A DNA stretch of 64,000 nucleotides from Fimbriimonadaceae bacterium (lineage in GTDB: Bacteria; Armatimonadota; Fimbriimonadia; Fimbriimonadales; Fimbriimonadaceae): contig JALHNM010000002.1 in the NCBI GenBank assembly GCA_022843485.1, forward strand, positions 282,238-346,237. The letters are read 5' to 3'. Under the pieces are notes generated by a model. The model was not told where the DNA came from and searched no databases. It saw only the letters and a list, made by a program, of their open reading frames with translations. Positions 25,201 to 32,783 of this stretch are shown piece after piece; the first letter of the stretch is position 1; each line of letters starts with the position of its first letter. The translations under genes and the position numbers were made by a program.

Positions 25201-25531
25201 CGAGGCGCACAAGGCGGCCGTCGTCTGCGACACCGTCGGCGACCCGTTCAAGGACACGGCCGGCCCGGCGCTCAACCCGCTGATTAAGGTCATGAACCTG
25301 ATCGCGCTGCTGCTCGCCCCGGTCATCATCCTCCCGCTCGACAACCAGGTGCTCACGATCGTGACGGTGTCCGCCGTCGCCGCCCTCGTGTTCGCGTTCT
25401 GGATGTCCAAGCGCGGCTCGATCGGCAGCGAGATGGCGGCGATGAGCGGCCAAACCGCGGCTCCCGCGATGGCCGGCGGCCACGAGACCCCGGCCCCCAC
25501 GCCGAGCGGCGACGAGGACAAGACGAGCTAA
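22253..25531 (+). CDS. hppA: Membrane H+-translocating pyrophosphatase with large insertion
   Basis: 1,092-residue M-PPase, about 400 longer than usual. Catalytic segments are intact: [18 protein letters not shown], then [21 protein letters not shown] near residues 235-280, and [16 protein letters not shown] with [13 protein letters not shown] near the C terminus. [13 protein letters not shown] near residue 790 carries Lys and Thr at the two positions that mark K+-independent H+-PPases (Ala and Gly in K+-dependent ones). The extra length is mostly residues about 375-643, a hydrophilic stretch between two membrane helices, placed outside the cytoplasm by the usual topology. It couples PPi hydrolysis to proton export. 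A strong hairpin terminator follows. Confidence 0.93.
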   Translation: [1092 protein letters not shown]

Positions 25532-25554
25532 GGCCCGTCCCTCGACGGACGCAA

Positions 25555-25589
25555 GAGGCCCGCCGCCCCGCTCAGGGACGGCGGGCCTC
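25555..25589. terminator. Hairpin between hppA and trpS
   Basis: GAGGCCCGCCG (25555-25565) and CGGCGGGCCTC (25579-25589) form a perfect 11-bp stem with a 13-nt loop. It sits between convergent genes and is followed on the top strand by CGTCTTACC; it could serve both. Confidence 0.7.
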
Positions 25590-25610
25590 CGTCTTACCGG
25601 CCCCGGAGAC

Positions 25611-26621
25611 TCAGACCAGCCGCATCGCCGACCGGACGTCGCGCATCGTTTGGGCGGCGAAGTCCCTGGCCTCCTCGGCCCCGCGGCGGAGGATGTCGTC
25701 GATGGCGCCGTCGTCGAGGAGTGCCCGGCGTTCGCGCATCGGACGGAGGAACTCGTTCAGCGCCTCGGTCAACTCCTTCTTGTTCTGCATGCACCCGCGG
25801 ACGCCCTGGCGGTCTTCGTCCCATTGCGCCTCCCAATCGGGCGAATAGAGCTTGAGGTACTGGCACACCGCGCACCCCTCCGGCACCCCGGGGTCGGTCT
25901 TCCGGAGCTTGGTCGGGGTCGTGAACGCCCCTTTGATCCGCTCGGCCGTCTCGTCCGGGGTGTCGCTCAGGTAGATGCAGTTGTCGTACGACTTGCTCAT
26001 CTTCCTCAACGTGCCCGACTCGTCCGCGTCGAGCCCCGGGAGCTTCGACCGCAGCTCGTCCTCGTTGATGATGTCCACGAACTCCGGGAACACCTCGCAT
26101 TCGAACGCCGCGTTGAAGGAGCGCCCGATCTCCCGGCTCAGCTCGAGGTGGGGGGCCTGGTCCTTCCCCACCGGCACCCCGAACGGCCTGTACAGCAGGA
26201 TGTCCGCCGCCTGGAGCACCGGGTACCCAAGCAACCCATAGGAGACCTGCCGGCCCTCGCCGAGGTCGTCCTTCTTCTCCTTGAAGGTCGGCACCCGCTC
26301 GAGCTTGCCGAGCCCGGTCACCATCGAGAAGACGAGGTGGAGCTCGGCGTGCTCGGGCACCATCGACTGGACGAACACCGACGAACGCTCCGGGTCGATC
26401 CCGGCGGCCACGAAGTCCTTAGCCACCTCCCGCGAGTTACGGGCCAGGTCCGGCGGCAGGTCGCCCATCGTCGTGAGGGCGTGGTAGTCGGCGACCATGC
26501 AGTAGAGCTTGTGGTCCTCTTGGAGCCGCACCCACGTCCGCAACGCTCCCTCGTAGTTGCCCAGGTGGAGGCGCGGGTTGGTCGCCCGCATGCCGCTCAA
26601 GATCCGTTTCCTATCGCTCAT
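25611..26621 (-). CDS. trpS: Tryptophanyl-tRNA synthetase
   Basis: 336-residue class I synthetase. The N-terminal signature is SGMRATNPRLHLGNYEGAL (HIGH equivalent HLGN), Rossmann core segments include MVADYHAL and GYPVLQAADILLYRP, and the KMSKS loop is RKMSKSYDNCIYLSD near residue 205. It charges tRNA-Trp. The start is supported by CACACT 10 nt upstream. It is followed by the M50 protease gene divergent only in spacing (21 bp upstream on the same strand). Length and motifs fit the long-loop type with a C-terminal helical region. Confidence 0.96.
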   Translation of the reverse strand: MSDRKRILSGMRATNPRLHLGNYEGALRTWVRLQEDHKLYCMVADYHALTTMGDLPPDLARNSREVAKDFVAAGIDPERSSVFVQSMVPEHAELHLVFSMVTGLGKLERVPTFKEKKDDLGEGRQVSYGLLGYPVLQAADILLYRPFGVPVGKDQAPHLELSREIGRSFNAAFECEVFPEFVDIINEDELRSKLPGLDADESGTLRKMSKSYDNCIYLSDTPDETAERIKGAFTTPTKLRKTDPGVPEGCAVCQYLKLYSPDWEAQWDEDRQGVRGCMQNKKELTEALNEFLRPMRERRALLDDGAIDDILRRGAEEARDFAAQTMRDVRSAMRLV

Positions 26622-26642
26622 GCCGACGGAGAGTGTGACCGA

Positions 26643-27308
26643 TCACCGCAGTCTCTGGCCGGTCAAGAGTTCGAACGTGAACAGGACCGGGGGCTCGACG
26701 AGGAGACCGAGCAGGCCCACTCCCGTGATCTGACCGAGAAGGACCAGGCCCAGGAAGACGAACGATCCGACCGTGAGGTTCCAGCGGGTCCAGTTCAGAC
26801 GCGCCGGCTCCTTCAAGAAGGTGCCCAGCAGCCACATCCCATCGAGCGGCCCGATCGGGAGGAGGTTGAAGAAGCACAGGGCAAGGTTGATCGAGACCCC
26901 AAGGAACAAGAGGTCGTGCAGAAACTCTCCGCGCTCGCCGAGCGGCACCCCGGCGATCGCTAACCCACGGACGACGATCGCGAAGACGGCGGCCTGGATG
27001 AGGTTCGACACCGGCCCGCCCAGGACGGCGACGAAGTGGTCCCACTTCGGGTTCTTCATCTTGCGCGGGTCCATAGGCACCGGCTTACCCCAGCCGATGC
27101 CGATCCCCACGAGCGACGTCACCACGATCATGATCGTGCCCAGGAGCTCGAAGTGCTTCGTCAAGTTGAGCGTGACGCGGCCGTAGAAACCCGGGGTCGG
27201 GTCGCCCGCCATGTCGGCTAGCTTGGCGTGGGCGTACTCGTGGAGGCCGATGGCTAGGAAGATGACCACCGCGAGCGCCAGTATCGTTTCGGGCGGGGGC
27301 AACTGCAC
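26643..27308 (-). CDS. Site-2 protease family (M50) membrane metalloprotease
   Basis: 221-residue polytopic membrane protein. The zinc motif is LHEYAHAKLAD within the first transmembrane helix, and the second conserved segment is FFNLLPIGPLDGMWLL, corresponding to the NPxPPLDG-type motif of this family. Short single-domain members like this one lack a PDZ domain and are common; substrates are mostly unknown. It starts one base after the lysA stop, so it belongs to the lysA unit and reads on towards trpS. Confidence 0.88.
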   Translation of the reverse strand: MQLPPPETILALAVVIFLAIGLHEYAHAKLADMAGDPTPGFYGRVTLNLTKHFELLGTIMIVVTSLVGIGIGWGKPVPMDPRKMKNPKWDHFVAVLGGPVSNLIQAAVFAIVVRGLAIAGVPLGERGEFLHDLLFLGVSINLALCFFNLLPIGPLDGMWLLGTFLKEPARLNWTRWNLTVGSFVFLGLVLLGQITGVGLLGLLVEPPVLFTFELLTGQRLR

Positions 27309-27309
27309 G

Positions 27310-28572
27310 TCAGTCCCCTCCCAACAGCCGCTCGCGGGCGAACATCGCGTCCCATCTGTCGCGCTCCTGGACGAGACAGGCCCGCCCGTCTTCGCGGAGC
27401 ATCACCGTCGCGGGCCGAGGGTAGCGGTTGTACTGACTCGCCATCGAACTGTTATAGGCCCCCGTGACCAGCACCTGCACGAAGTCCCCCGCCTTTAGGC
27501 TCTCGGGGGCGGGGACGTCCTCGAAGAGGGTGTCCGTCTCGCAGTGCTTGCCGCTCACGGTGACGGGGCGCGTCGGCTCCGGTGGGCCGTTGGAATTGAA
27601 CCGGACGTCGTACCTCGACCCATAGAGCGCGGGCCGGGGGTTGTCGCTGAGGCCGCCGTCGACCGAGACGAACGTGCGGCCCGACCCCGCCGTCTTGACC
27701 GTCTGGACCCGGTACACCGTGACCCCCGACTCCGCCACCATCGACCGCCCCGGTTCTTGGTCGAGCCTGGGCGTCAGGCGGCCGCCGAGCGCGGACTGCA
27801 CGGCCCCCGCCAGGCGCGCGGCGTACTCCTCCACGGCCAAAGGCTCGTGGTCGGGCAGATAGCGCACTCCGAGGCCGCCGCCGAGGTTGAGCACTCGGGC
27901 CTCGAAGCCGATCTCGCCCAGGGCGCGGAGGGCGAACTCGGCGATCGCGACCGCCCCCTCGACCTGCGCCCCCGGCTCCAGGAGCTGCGAGCCGACGTGA
28001 CAGTGGAACCCTTCGACCGCGAGGCCCGCGGCGAGGGCAGCGCTCAGGGCCCCCATCGCCTCGCCCAGCGGGAACCCGAACTTCGTGTCCGCCTGGCCGG
28101 TCGAGATCTTGGCGTGGGTCTTGGGCGTGACCGCCGGTGCGAGCCGCAACAGCACGGGGCACCGTGCGCCGAGTTCGCCGAGCAGGCCGAGCTCCTCGGT
28201 GTTGTCGGCGATCACCTTCCCTATCCCGGCCGCGAGGGCGAACTCGAGTTCGGCGCGGGTCTTGGCGTTGCCGTGGAGACGGCACCGTTCCGCGGGCACC
28301 CCGGCGGCCAGGGCCGCTCGCAGCTCACCCTCGCTCGCCACGTCGATGGCGCAGCCTTCCTGGTGCGCGACCTGCAGGACGGCCAGGGTCGAGTTCGCTT
28401 TGCTCGCGAAGCTGACCTCGCCCCAGGGCCACGCCGCCACCTGCCTCCGGACGCGGGCGCGGAGGTGCGCCTCGTCGAGGACGTAGAGGGGGGTCCCGAA
28501 CTCCGTCGCGAGGGCGGCGATCCGCTCGGGGGCAAGGCACAGCCTGGTGTCGGCCGTCGGTGTCAACTGCAT
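27310..28572 (-). CDS. lysA: Diaminopimelate decarboxylase
   Basis: 420-residue fold-type III PLP decarboxylase that makes L-lysine from meso-diaminopimelate. The PLP lysine is in SFASKANSTLAVL, followed by DVASEGELRAAL, the HVGSQL motif, NLGGGLGVRY, the phosphate-binding DQEPGRSMVAESG, and the C-terminal catalytic region SGKHCETDTLFED with Cys and the final VTGAYNSSMASQYN. The ATG at 28572 has CATACT 10 nt upstream and gives the standard length. The M50 protease gene follows immediately. Confidence 0.94.
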   Translation of the reverse strand: MQLTPTADTRLCLAPERIAALATEFGTPLYVLDEAHLRARVRRQVAAWPWGEVSFASKANSTLAVLQVAHQEGCAIDVASEGELRAALAAGVPAERCRLHGNAKTRAELEFALAAGIGKVIADNTEELGLLGELGARCPVLLRLAPAVTPKTHAKISTGQADTKFGFPLGEAMGALSAALAAGLAVEGFHCHVGSQLLEPGAQVEGAVAIAEFALRALGEIGFEARVLNLGGGLGVRYLPDHEPLAVEEYAARLAGAVQSALGGRLTPRLDQEPGRSMVAESGVTVYRVQTVKTAGSGRTFVSVDGGLSDNPRPALYGSRYDVRFNSNGPPEPTRPVTVSGKHCETDTLFEDVPAPESLKAGDFVQVLVTGAYNSSMASQYNRYPRPATVMLREDGRACLVQERDRWDAMFARERLLGGD

Positions 28573-28688
28573 GACCGGACGCAGTATGCCCCCCCGGAGG
28601 CCTCCGGGCCGGGCCACCCGGTCTGCGCGCGGAACGATCGGCGAGCGCCTCGGCCAGCCACGGTGCCACGAAGGGTCGGGCGATGGCG

Positions 28689-28694
28689 TAAGGT
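28689..28694 (+). promoter_or_regulatory. -10-like element before the 28701 gene
   Basis: TAAGGT ends 6 nt before the ATG, in the pattern repeated across the window. Confidence 0.35.
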
Positions 28695-28700
28695 CAGGAT

Positions 28701-29921
28701 ATGGGTAGCTCCATCGCCTGCCTGGCCCTTGTCCTCGGTCTCGCGCCCCAAGACGCGCAAGCGAGGGCCCAGAAGATGGCGGATCAAATCACCCGCTTCA
28801 ACCAGGAGCTCTCGCTCAAGCGGTTCCAGGAAGCGGCCCAAATCATCGGACGGCCCATCGCGGCCGAGTTCTCGATCCGACTCGCTGGAGTACCAGAGGA
28901 GGATTGGACGCGGATCAAGGCGATGAGCCCCGGGAAGTTGGCTTCCCGGTTCGCGCTGCTCACCGGGACGAGGCGACAGCAGGTCGAGGGGGTACAGATC
29001 TTCATCCCCGTGCGCGACGAGGACGACTTCGAGTCCCCCGAGGATCACTGGCGAGGGTTCGTGGACTCGGCGACCCCCGAAGAACGCGCCAAGATGCTCA
29101 CCCGCACCGGGCTCGCTGTGACCGAGATGTCACCCGGCACGCTCCGCGCCCTCGTCGGCCCTGGCCCGAGCAGTTCCCTGCTCCGAGCCATGCTCAGCCA
29201 ACCGGAGAAGTCAACGGCCGGCTTGATGGTCGCCCCGATCATTGAGTATTCGATCGACGGCGCCATTCGCCTCGCGCACTTCCCCGGCCGCGACGCGAGC
29301 ACGCTCAACCGCTCCACAGAGCTCGTCCGGACGGCCGACTGGACGACCCATATCCCCGAGGCCGAGTTGGAGCCCGCGGCCCCGGGGCTCGTCTCGTTCG
29401 GCGAGGGGATGCGGCTCCCGCTGTACTCCTTGGCCACCCGGGGGCGGCGGGCATTGGGAGTGTCCCTCAACTACGACGAGCGGCTGTCCATGTCGGACGT
29501 GTTCGTGTCAGGGTCCATGTCCCGCGAGGGGTTCCTCGCCGTGTTCAAGAAGGTCGCGACCGCCACGCCTCCGACCTCCGCCGAAGTGACAGCGCGGCGC
29601 ACGTCCGAGCAGTCTCTAGCCAAGGAACTCTTCAGCGAAGACCCTAACGCCGCCGAATGGATCGGTCCACTCCCGACCGGCACGTCGAAGGAGGACTTCT
29701 TCTCCAACCGTCGCCTCTCGATGGAACAGTTCTTGACCCTCGAACCCGGGCTCCGCGAGTGGGCCTCGAAGCAAGGGATCCCTATGGACGCGATGGTCAC
29801 ACTTGGGGTTCTGCCGTGCCTGCGCCTAGAGGCTCCCGGCTCATCGCCCGGGCCGGGCAACATGCCGGGGCGGATCCCTGTCCACTTCAGTCACATCACG
29901 TACGTGAAGCTCGTGCCGTAG
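28701..29921 (+). CDS. Hypothetical secreted protein
   Basis: 406 residues, no family recognised. A short hydrophobic start (SSIACLALVLGLAPQDA) suggests export. The next 100 residues are helical and charged (ADQITRFNQELSLKRFQEAAQIIG). Later parts mention no clear catalytic motif; GLMVAPIIEYSIDG and LREWASKQGIPMDAMVTLG are ordinary globular sequence. It lies between lysA (divergent) and the his operon (same strand, 75 bp downstream), but its own and the hisG -10-like elements argue for separate transcription. Codon use matches the neighbours. Confidence 0.6.
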   Translation: MGSSIACLALVLGLAPQDAQARAQKMADQITRFNQELSLKRFQEAAQIIGRPIAAEFSIRLAGVPEEDWTRIKAMSPGKLASRFALLTGTRRQQVEGVQIFIPVRDEDDFESPEDHWRGFVDSATPEERAKMLTRTGLAVTEMSPGTLRALVGPGPSSSLLRAMLSQPEKSTAGLMVAPIIEYSIDGAIRLAHFPGRDASTLNRSTELVRTADWTTHIPEAELEPAAPGLVSFGEGMRLPLYSLATRGRRALGVSLNYDERLSMSDVFVSGSMSREGFLAVFKKVATATPPTSAEVTARRTSEQSLAKELFSEDPNAAEWIGPLPTGTSKEDFFSNRRLSMEQFLTLEPGLREWASKQGIPMDAMVTLGVLPCLRLEAPGSSPGPGNMPGRIPVHFSHITYVKLVP

Positions 29922-29983
29922 CGAAGCGTGTCCGGCGAGGGTCCCCGGAGGCCGGGGGCCCACTCGAGGCCGCCCCCGACTCG

Positions 29984-29989
29984 TAGACT
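29984..29989 (+). promoter_or_regulatory. -10-like element of the his operon
   Basis: TAGACT ends 7 nt before the hisG ATG. Transcription starting about 7 nt downstream of a -10 would begin at or next to the A of ATG, implying a leaderless hisG message. No attenuator or T-box is visible upstream. Confidence 0.5.
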
Positions 29990-29996
29990 CCTCGTG

Positions 29997-30848
29997 ATGG
30001 TACGGATCGGTCTCCCGAAGGGGCGGATTTGGGCCGGCGTCTCGCAGCTCCTGCGCGACGCCGGGATCGGATTGGACGTCGGTGCTCGCGAGTACCGGCC
30101 GGCCTTCGCGCTCGACGGGTTCGAGGCGAAGATCCAGAAGCCGCAGAACATCATCGAGATGCTCCACTCGGGCACGCGCGACGCAGGGTTCGCCGGGGCG
30201 GACTGGGTCATGGAGCTCGGGGCGGACCTGGTCGAACTGCTCGACACCGGCCTCGACGGAGTGCGCCTCGTCGCCGCCGCTCCGGAAGCGCTTGTGACCG
30301 AAGGCCGGCTCCCGTCTCGCCCCTTGGTCGTCGCGAGCGAGTACGAACGGCTCAGCTCCGATTGGATCGCCCGGCGCGGACAGGGCGACCGGTTCGTGCG
30401 GTCCTACGGCGCCACCGAGGTGTTCCCGCCCGAAGACGCGGACGTGGTCGTCGATATCACGGCCAGCGGTGCGACCCTCGCAGCGAACGGGCTCGCCATA
30501 GTCGAGACCCTCGCGACGAGTTCGACTCGGCTCTACGCAAGCCGGGCGGCCGCCGATGACCCCAGCAAACGCGAGCTGCTCGACCACCTCGCTGTACTCC
30601 TCCGCTCTGTGCTGGACGCCCGCCGTAGGGTGATGCTCGAGTTGAACGTGGGGCGCGAGTGCCTCGCCGCGGTGATCGCCGAACTCCCCGCGATGCGCCA
30701 CCCCACCGTCGCCGAGCTCCATGGGGGCCATGGGTACGCGGTCAAGGCGGCCGTCCCCAAGCCGGAACTCGCCGCGCTCATCGGTCGGCTCAAGGCGGCG
30801 GGCGGGTCGGACATCGTCGTCACCGAAATGCGGCAGGTGGTGCCCTGA
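29997..30848 (+). CDS. hisG: ATP phosphoribosyltransferase, long form
   Basis: 283 residues, the long HisG type with a C-terminal regulatory ACT-like domain, so no HisZ partner is needed. Signatures are RIGLPKGRIW, the RPAFALDGFEAKIQKPQNI region, the PRPP loop VVDITASGATLAANGLAIVE, and the C-terminal EMRQVVP. It condenses ATP and PRPP in the first step of histidine synthesis and is normally feedback-inhibited by histidine. ATG at 29997 is preceded by TAGACT; GTG at 29994 is an alternative. First gene of a six-cistron operon; its TGA overlaps a CTG start of hisB. Confidence 0.95.
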   Translation: MVRIGLPKGRIWAGVSQLLRDAGIGLDVGAREYRPAFALDGFEAKIQKPQNIIEMLHSGTRDAGFAGADWVMELGADLVELLDTGLDGVRLVAAAPEALVTEGRLPSRPLVVASEYERLSSDWIARRGQGDRFVRSYGATEVFPPEDADVVVDITASGATLAANGLAIVETLATSSTRLYASRAAADDPSKRELLDHLAVLLRSVLDARRRVMLELNVGRECLAAVIAELPAMRHPTVAELHGGHGYAVKAAVPKPELAALIGRLKAAGGSDIVVTEMRQVVP

Positions 30849-31435
30849 GCGCCCCGCGCCGGGCGGAAGTCCACCGCCGAACGGGCGAGACCGACGTCCG
30901 AGTCACGCTCGTCCTCGACGGGAGCGGCGAGGTCGAGGCGACGACCGGGCTCGGGTTCTTCGACCACATGCTCCACGCGCTCCTCAAGCACGCCCGATTT
31001 GATGCCCAGGTGGTCGCCACGGGGGATCTGCACGTCGACGAGCACCACACCGTCGAGGACACCGCCCTCACCCTCGGAGCGGCCCTCGACCAAGCGCTCG
31101 GGGAGAGGCGAGGCATCACGCGGTTCGGCCACGCCTATGCGCCCCTCGACGAGGCCCTCGCGCGGGCGGTGGTCGACCTCAGCGGACGGCCGTTCGCCCA
31201 TATCGACCTAGGCCTGCGCCACGAACGCCAAGGCGAAGTCCTGAGCGAGAACCTCGCGCACTTCTTCCAGTCGCTCGCCGTGGCGGGGCGGATGGCGCTC
31301 CACCTCGACGTCCTCCGGGGCGAGAACGACCACCACCGCGTGGAGGCGGCCTACAAGGCGACAGCGCTGGCCCTTCGCGAAGCCGTCAGGCCGACGGGAA
31401 CGGACGATGTCCCCAGCACGAAGGGGGCGCTTTGA
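30845..31435 (+). CDS. hisB: Imidazoleglycerol-phosphate dehydratase, CTG start
   Basis: 196-residue HisB dehydratase domain (no phosphatase domain). Two metal-binding repeats are visible: GFFDHMLHALLKHARFD with DEHHTVEDTALTLG, and ENLAHFFQSLAVAG with ENDHHRVEAAYKATA. It removes water from imidazoleglycerol phosphate. The protein must begin at LSAPRRAEVHRRTGET; the only codon available is CTG at 30845, which overlaps the hisG stop as CTGA. The nearest in-frame ATG/GTG/TTG lies about 60 codons upstream, inside hisG. Confidence 0.93.
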   Translation: MSAPRRAEVHRRTGETDVRVTLVLDGSGEVEATTGLGFFDHMLHALLKHARFDAQVVATGDLHVDEHHTVEDTALTLGAALDQALGERRGITRFGHAYAPLDEALARAVVDLSGRPFAHIDLGLRHERQGEVLSENLAHFFQSLAVAGRMALHLDVLRGENDHHRVEAAYKATALALREAVRPTGTDDVPSTKGAL

Positions 31436-32037
31436 GCACGGTCGCGATCCTGACGACGGGCGTGGCGAACGTCGCGTCCGTGGCGGCCGCGTTCCACCGG
31501 CTCGGGACAGAACCGGTCACCGCCGAGACACCGGAGGCGGTCGAACGGGCGGATCGGCTCGTTGTCCCTGGGGTCGGGGCGTTCGGAGCGGCGATGGACC
31601 GCCTCCACGGCCTCGGCCTCGTCGCTCCCCTTCGAAAGCGGATCGAAGCCGGCCGCCCGACCCTTGCGATCTGCCTCGGGATGCAGATCCTGTTCGAGTC
31701 GAGCGAGGAGTCCCCCGGTTGCGAGGGCCTCGGGGTCGCGTCGGGGGTCGTCGGCGCGTTCCCGGGCGGGGTGCGGTCGCCCCATTTCGGCTGGAACCGA
31801 GTGCACCCTCGCCCCGGCCCGGGCACCATCGAACCGGGCCACTACTACTTCGCGAACAGCTTCCGGGTCGCCCATCACCCGGCGGGATGGGACGCGGCAT
31901 GGTGCGAGCACGGCGGGGCGTTCCTCGCGGCCGTCACACGGGGCGGAGTCTTGGCTTGCCAGTTCCACCCGGAGCTCTCCGGCACCCTGGGCCAGTCGCT
32001 CATCGGCGAATGGCTGGCGAGGTCCGACCAGTGGTGA
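31432..32037 (+). CDS. hisH: Imidazole glycerol phosphate synthase, glutaminase subunit
   Basis: 201-residue class I glutamine amidotransferase. The oxyanion segment is VVPGVGAFGAAMD, the nucleophile elbow AICLGMQILFESSEE (Cys), and the His-Glu pair is CQFHPELSG. It supplies ammonia to HisF. The TTG start overlaps the hisB stop as TTGA, and its TGA overlaps the GTG of hisF as GTGA. Confidence 0.95.
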   Translation: MSTVAILTTGVANVASVAAAFHRLGTEPVTAETPEAVERADRLVVPGVGAFGAAMDRLHGLGLVAPLRKRIEAGRPTLAICLGMQILFESSEESPGCEGLGVASGVVGAFPGGVRSPHFGWNRVHPRPGPGTIEPGHYYFANSFRVAHHPAGWDAAWCEHGGAFLAAVTRGGVLACQFHPELSGTLGQSLIGEWLARSDQW

Positions 32038-32783
32038 CCAAGCGCGTCATCCCCTGCCTCGACGTCGCCGAAGGGCGTGTGGTGAAGGGAGTCCGCTTTA
32101 CGTCCCTGCGCGACTGTGGCGACCCGGCTGCGTTGGCCGAGGAATACATGAACTCGGGCGCGGACGAGCTTGTCATGCTGGACGTCTCGGCCACGGATGA
32201 GGGCCGGGCGACGGCGCTGGAAACCGTGGCCGCGATCCGTGAGCGCCTCGCGATCCCGCTCACCGTCGGCGGCGGGGTCCGCAGCGTCTCGGACGCGGAG
32301 AGGCTGCTCGAAGCGGGTGCCGACAAGGTCAGCGTGAACTCGGCGGCCGTCGCAGACCCCGCGATCCTGACCGAGATCGCCGACCGCCTCGGACGCCAGT
32401 GCGCCGTCGTCGCGATCGACGCCAGAAAGTGCCACGACGGATGGACCGTGCTCGTCCGGTCCGGCAAGGACGACGCGCGCCGGGACGCGGTGGCCTTCGC
32501 CGTCCAAGCCGTCGAGGCAGGGGCGGGAGAGGTGCTGCTCACGAGTTGGGACCGCGACGGCACAGGAGAGGGCTACGACCTGGACCTGCTCCGAGCTGTG
32601 AGTCGTGCCGTCCACGTGCCCGTCATCGCCTCCGGCGGGGCCAAGGACGCCCGCCACATGGCCGAGGCGTTCCTCGCTGGGGCCGACGCCGTGCTGGCCG
32701 CGTCGATCTTTCACGACCGGGAGGCCCGGGTCTGGGACATCAAGGACGAACTCGCCGGGTTCGGGGTGACGGTGAGACTCTGA
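32034..32783 (+). CDS. hisF: Imidazole glycerol phosphate synthase, cyclase subunit
   Basis: 249-residue TIM barrel. The first catalytic Asp is in KRVIPCLDVAEGRVVKG, the second in VVAIDARKCHDGWTV; phosphate sites are TVGGGVRS and VIASGGAKDARH. With HisH it makes imidazoleglycerol phosphate and AICAR. GTG at 32034 overlaps the hisH stop (GTGA); a second GTG is one codon earlier. Its own stop overlaps the CTG start of the following fusion gene. Confidence 0.96.
   Translation: MTKRVIPCLDVAEGRVVKGVRFTSLRDCGDPAALAEEYMNSGADELVMLDVSATDEGRATALETVAAIRERLAIPLTVGGGVRSVSDAERLLEAGADKVSVNSAAVADPAILTEIADRLGRQCAVVAIDARKCHDGWTVLVRSGKDDARRDAVAFAVQAVEAGAGEVLLTSWDRDGTGEGYDLDLLRAVSRAVHVPVIASGGAKDARHMAEAFLAGADAVLAASIFHDREARVWDIKDELAGFGVTVRL

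Noticed and set aside
22292-25483. 1,063-codon minus-strand frame opposite hppA
   Set aside because: Antisense to a clearly conserved gene, composition Arg/Asp/Glu/His-rich as expected for a shadow.
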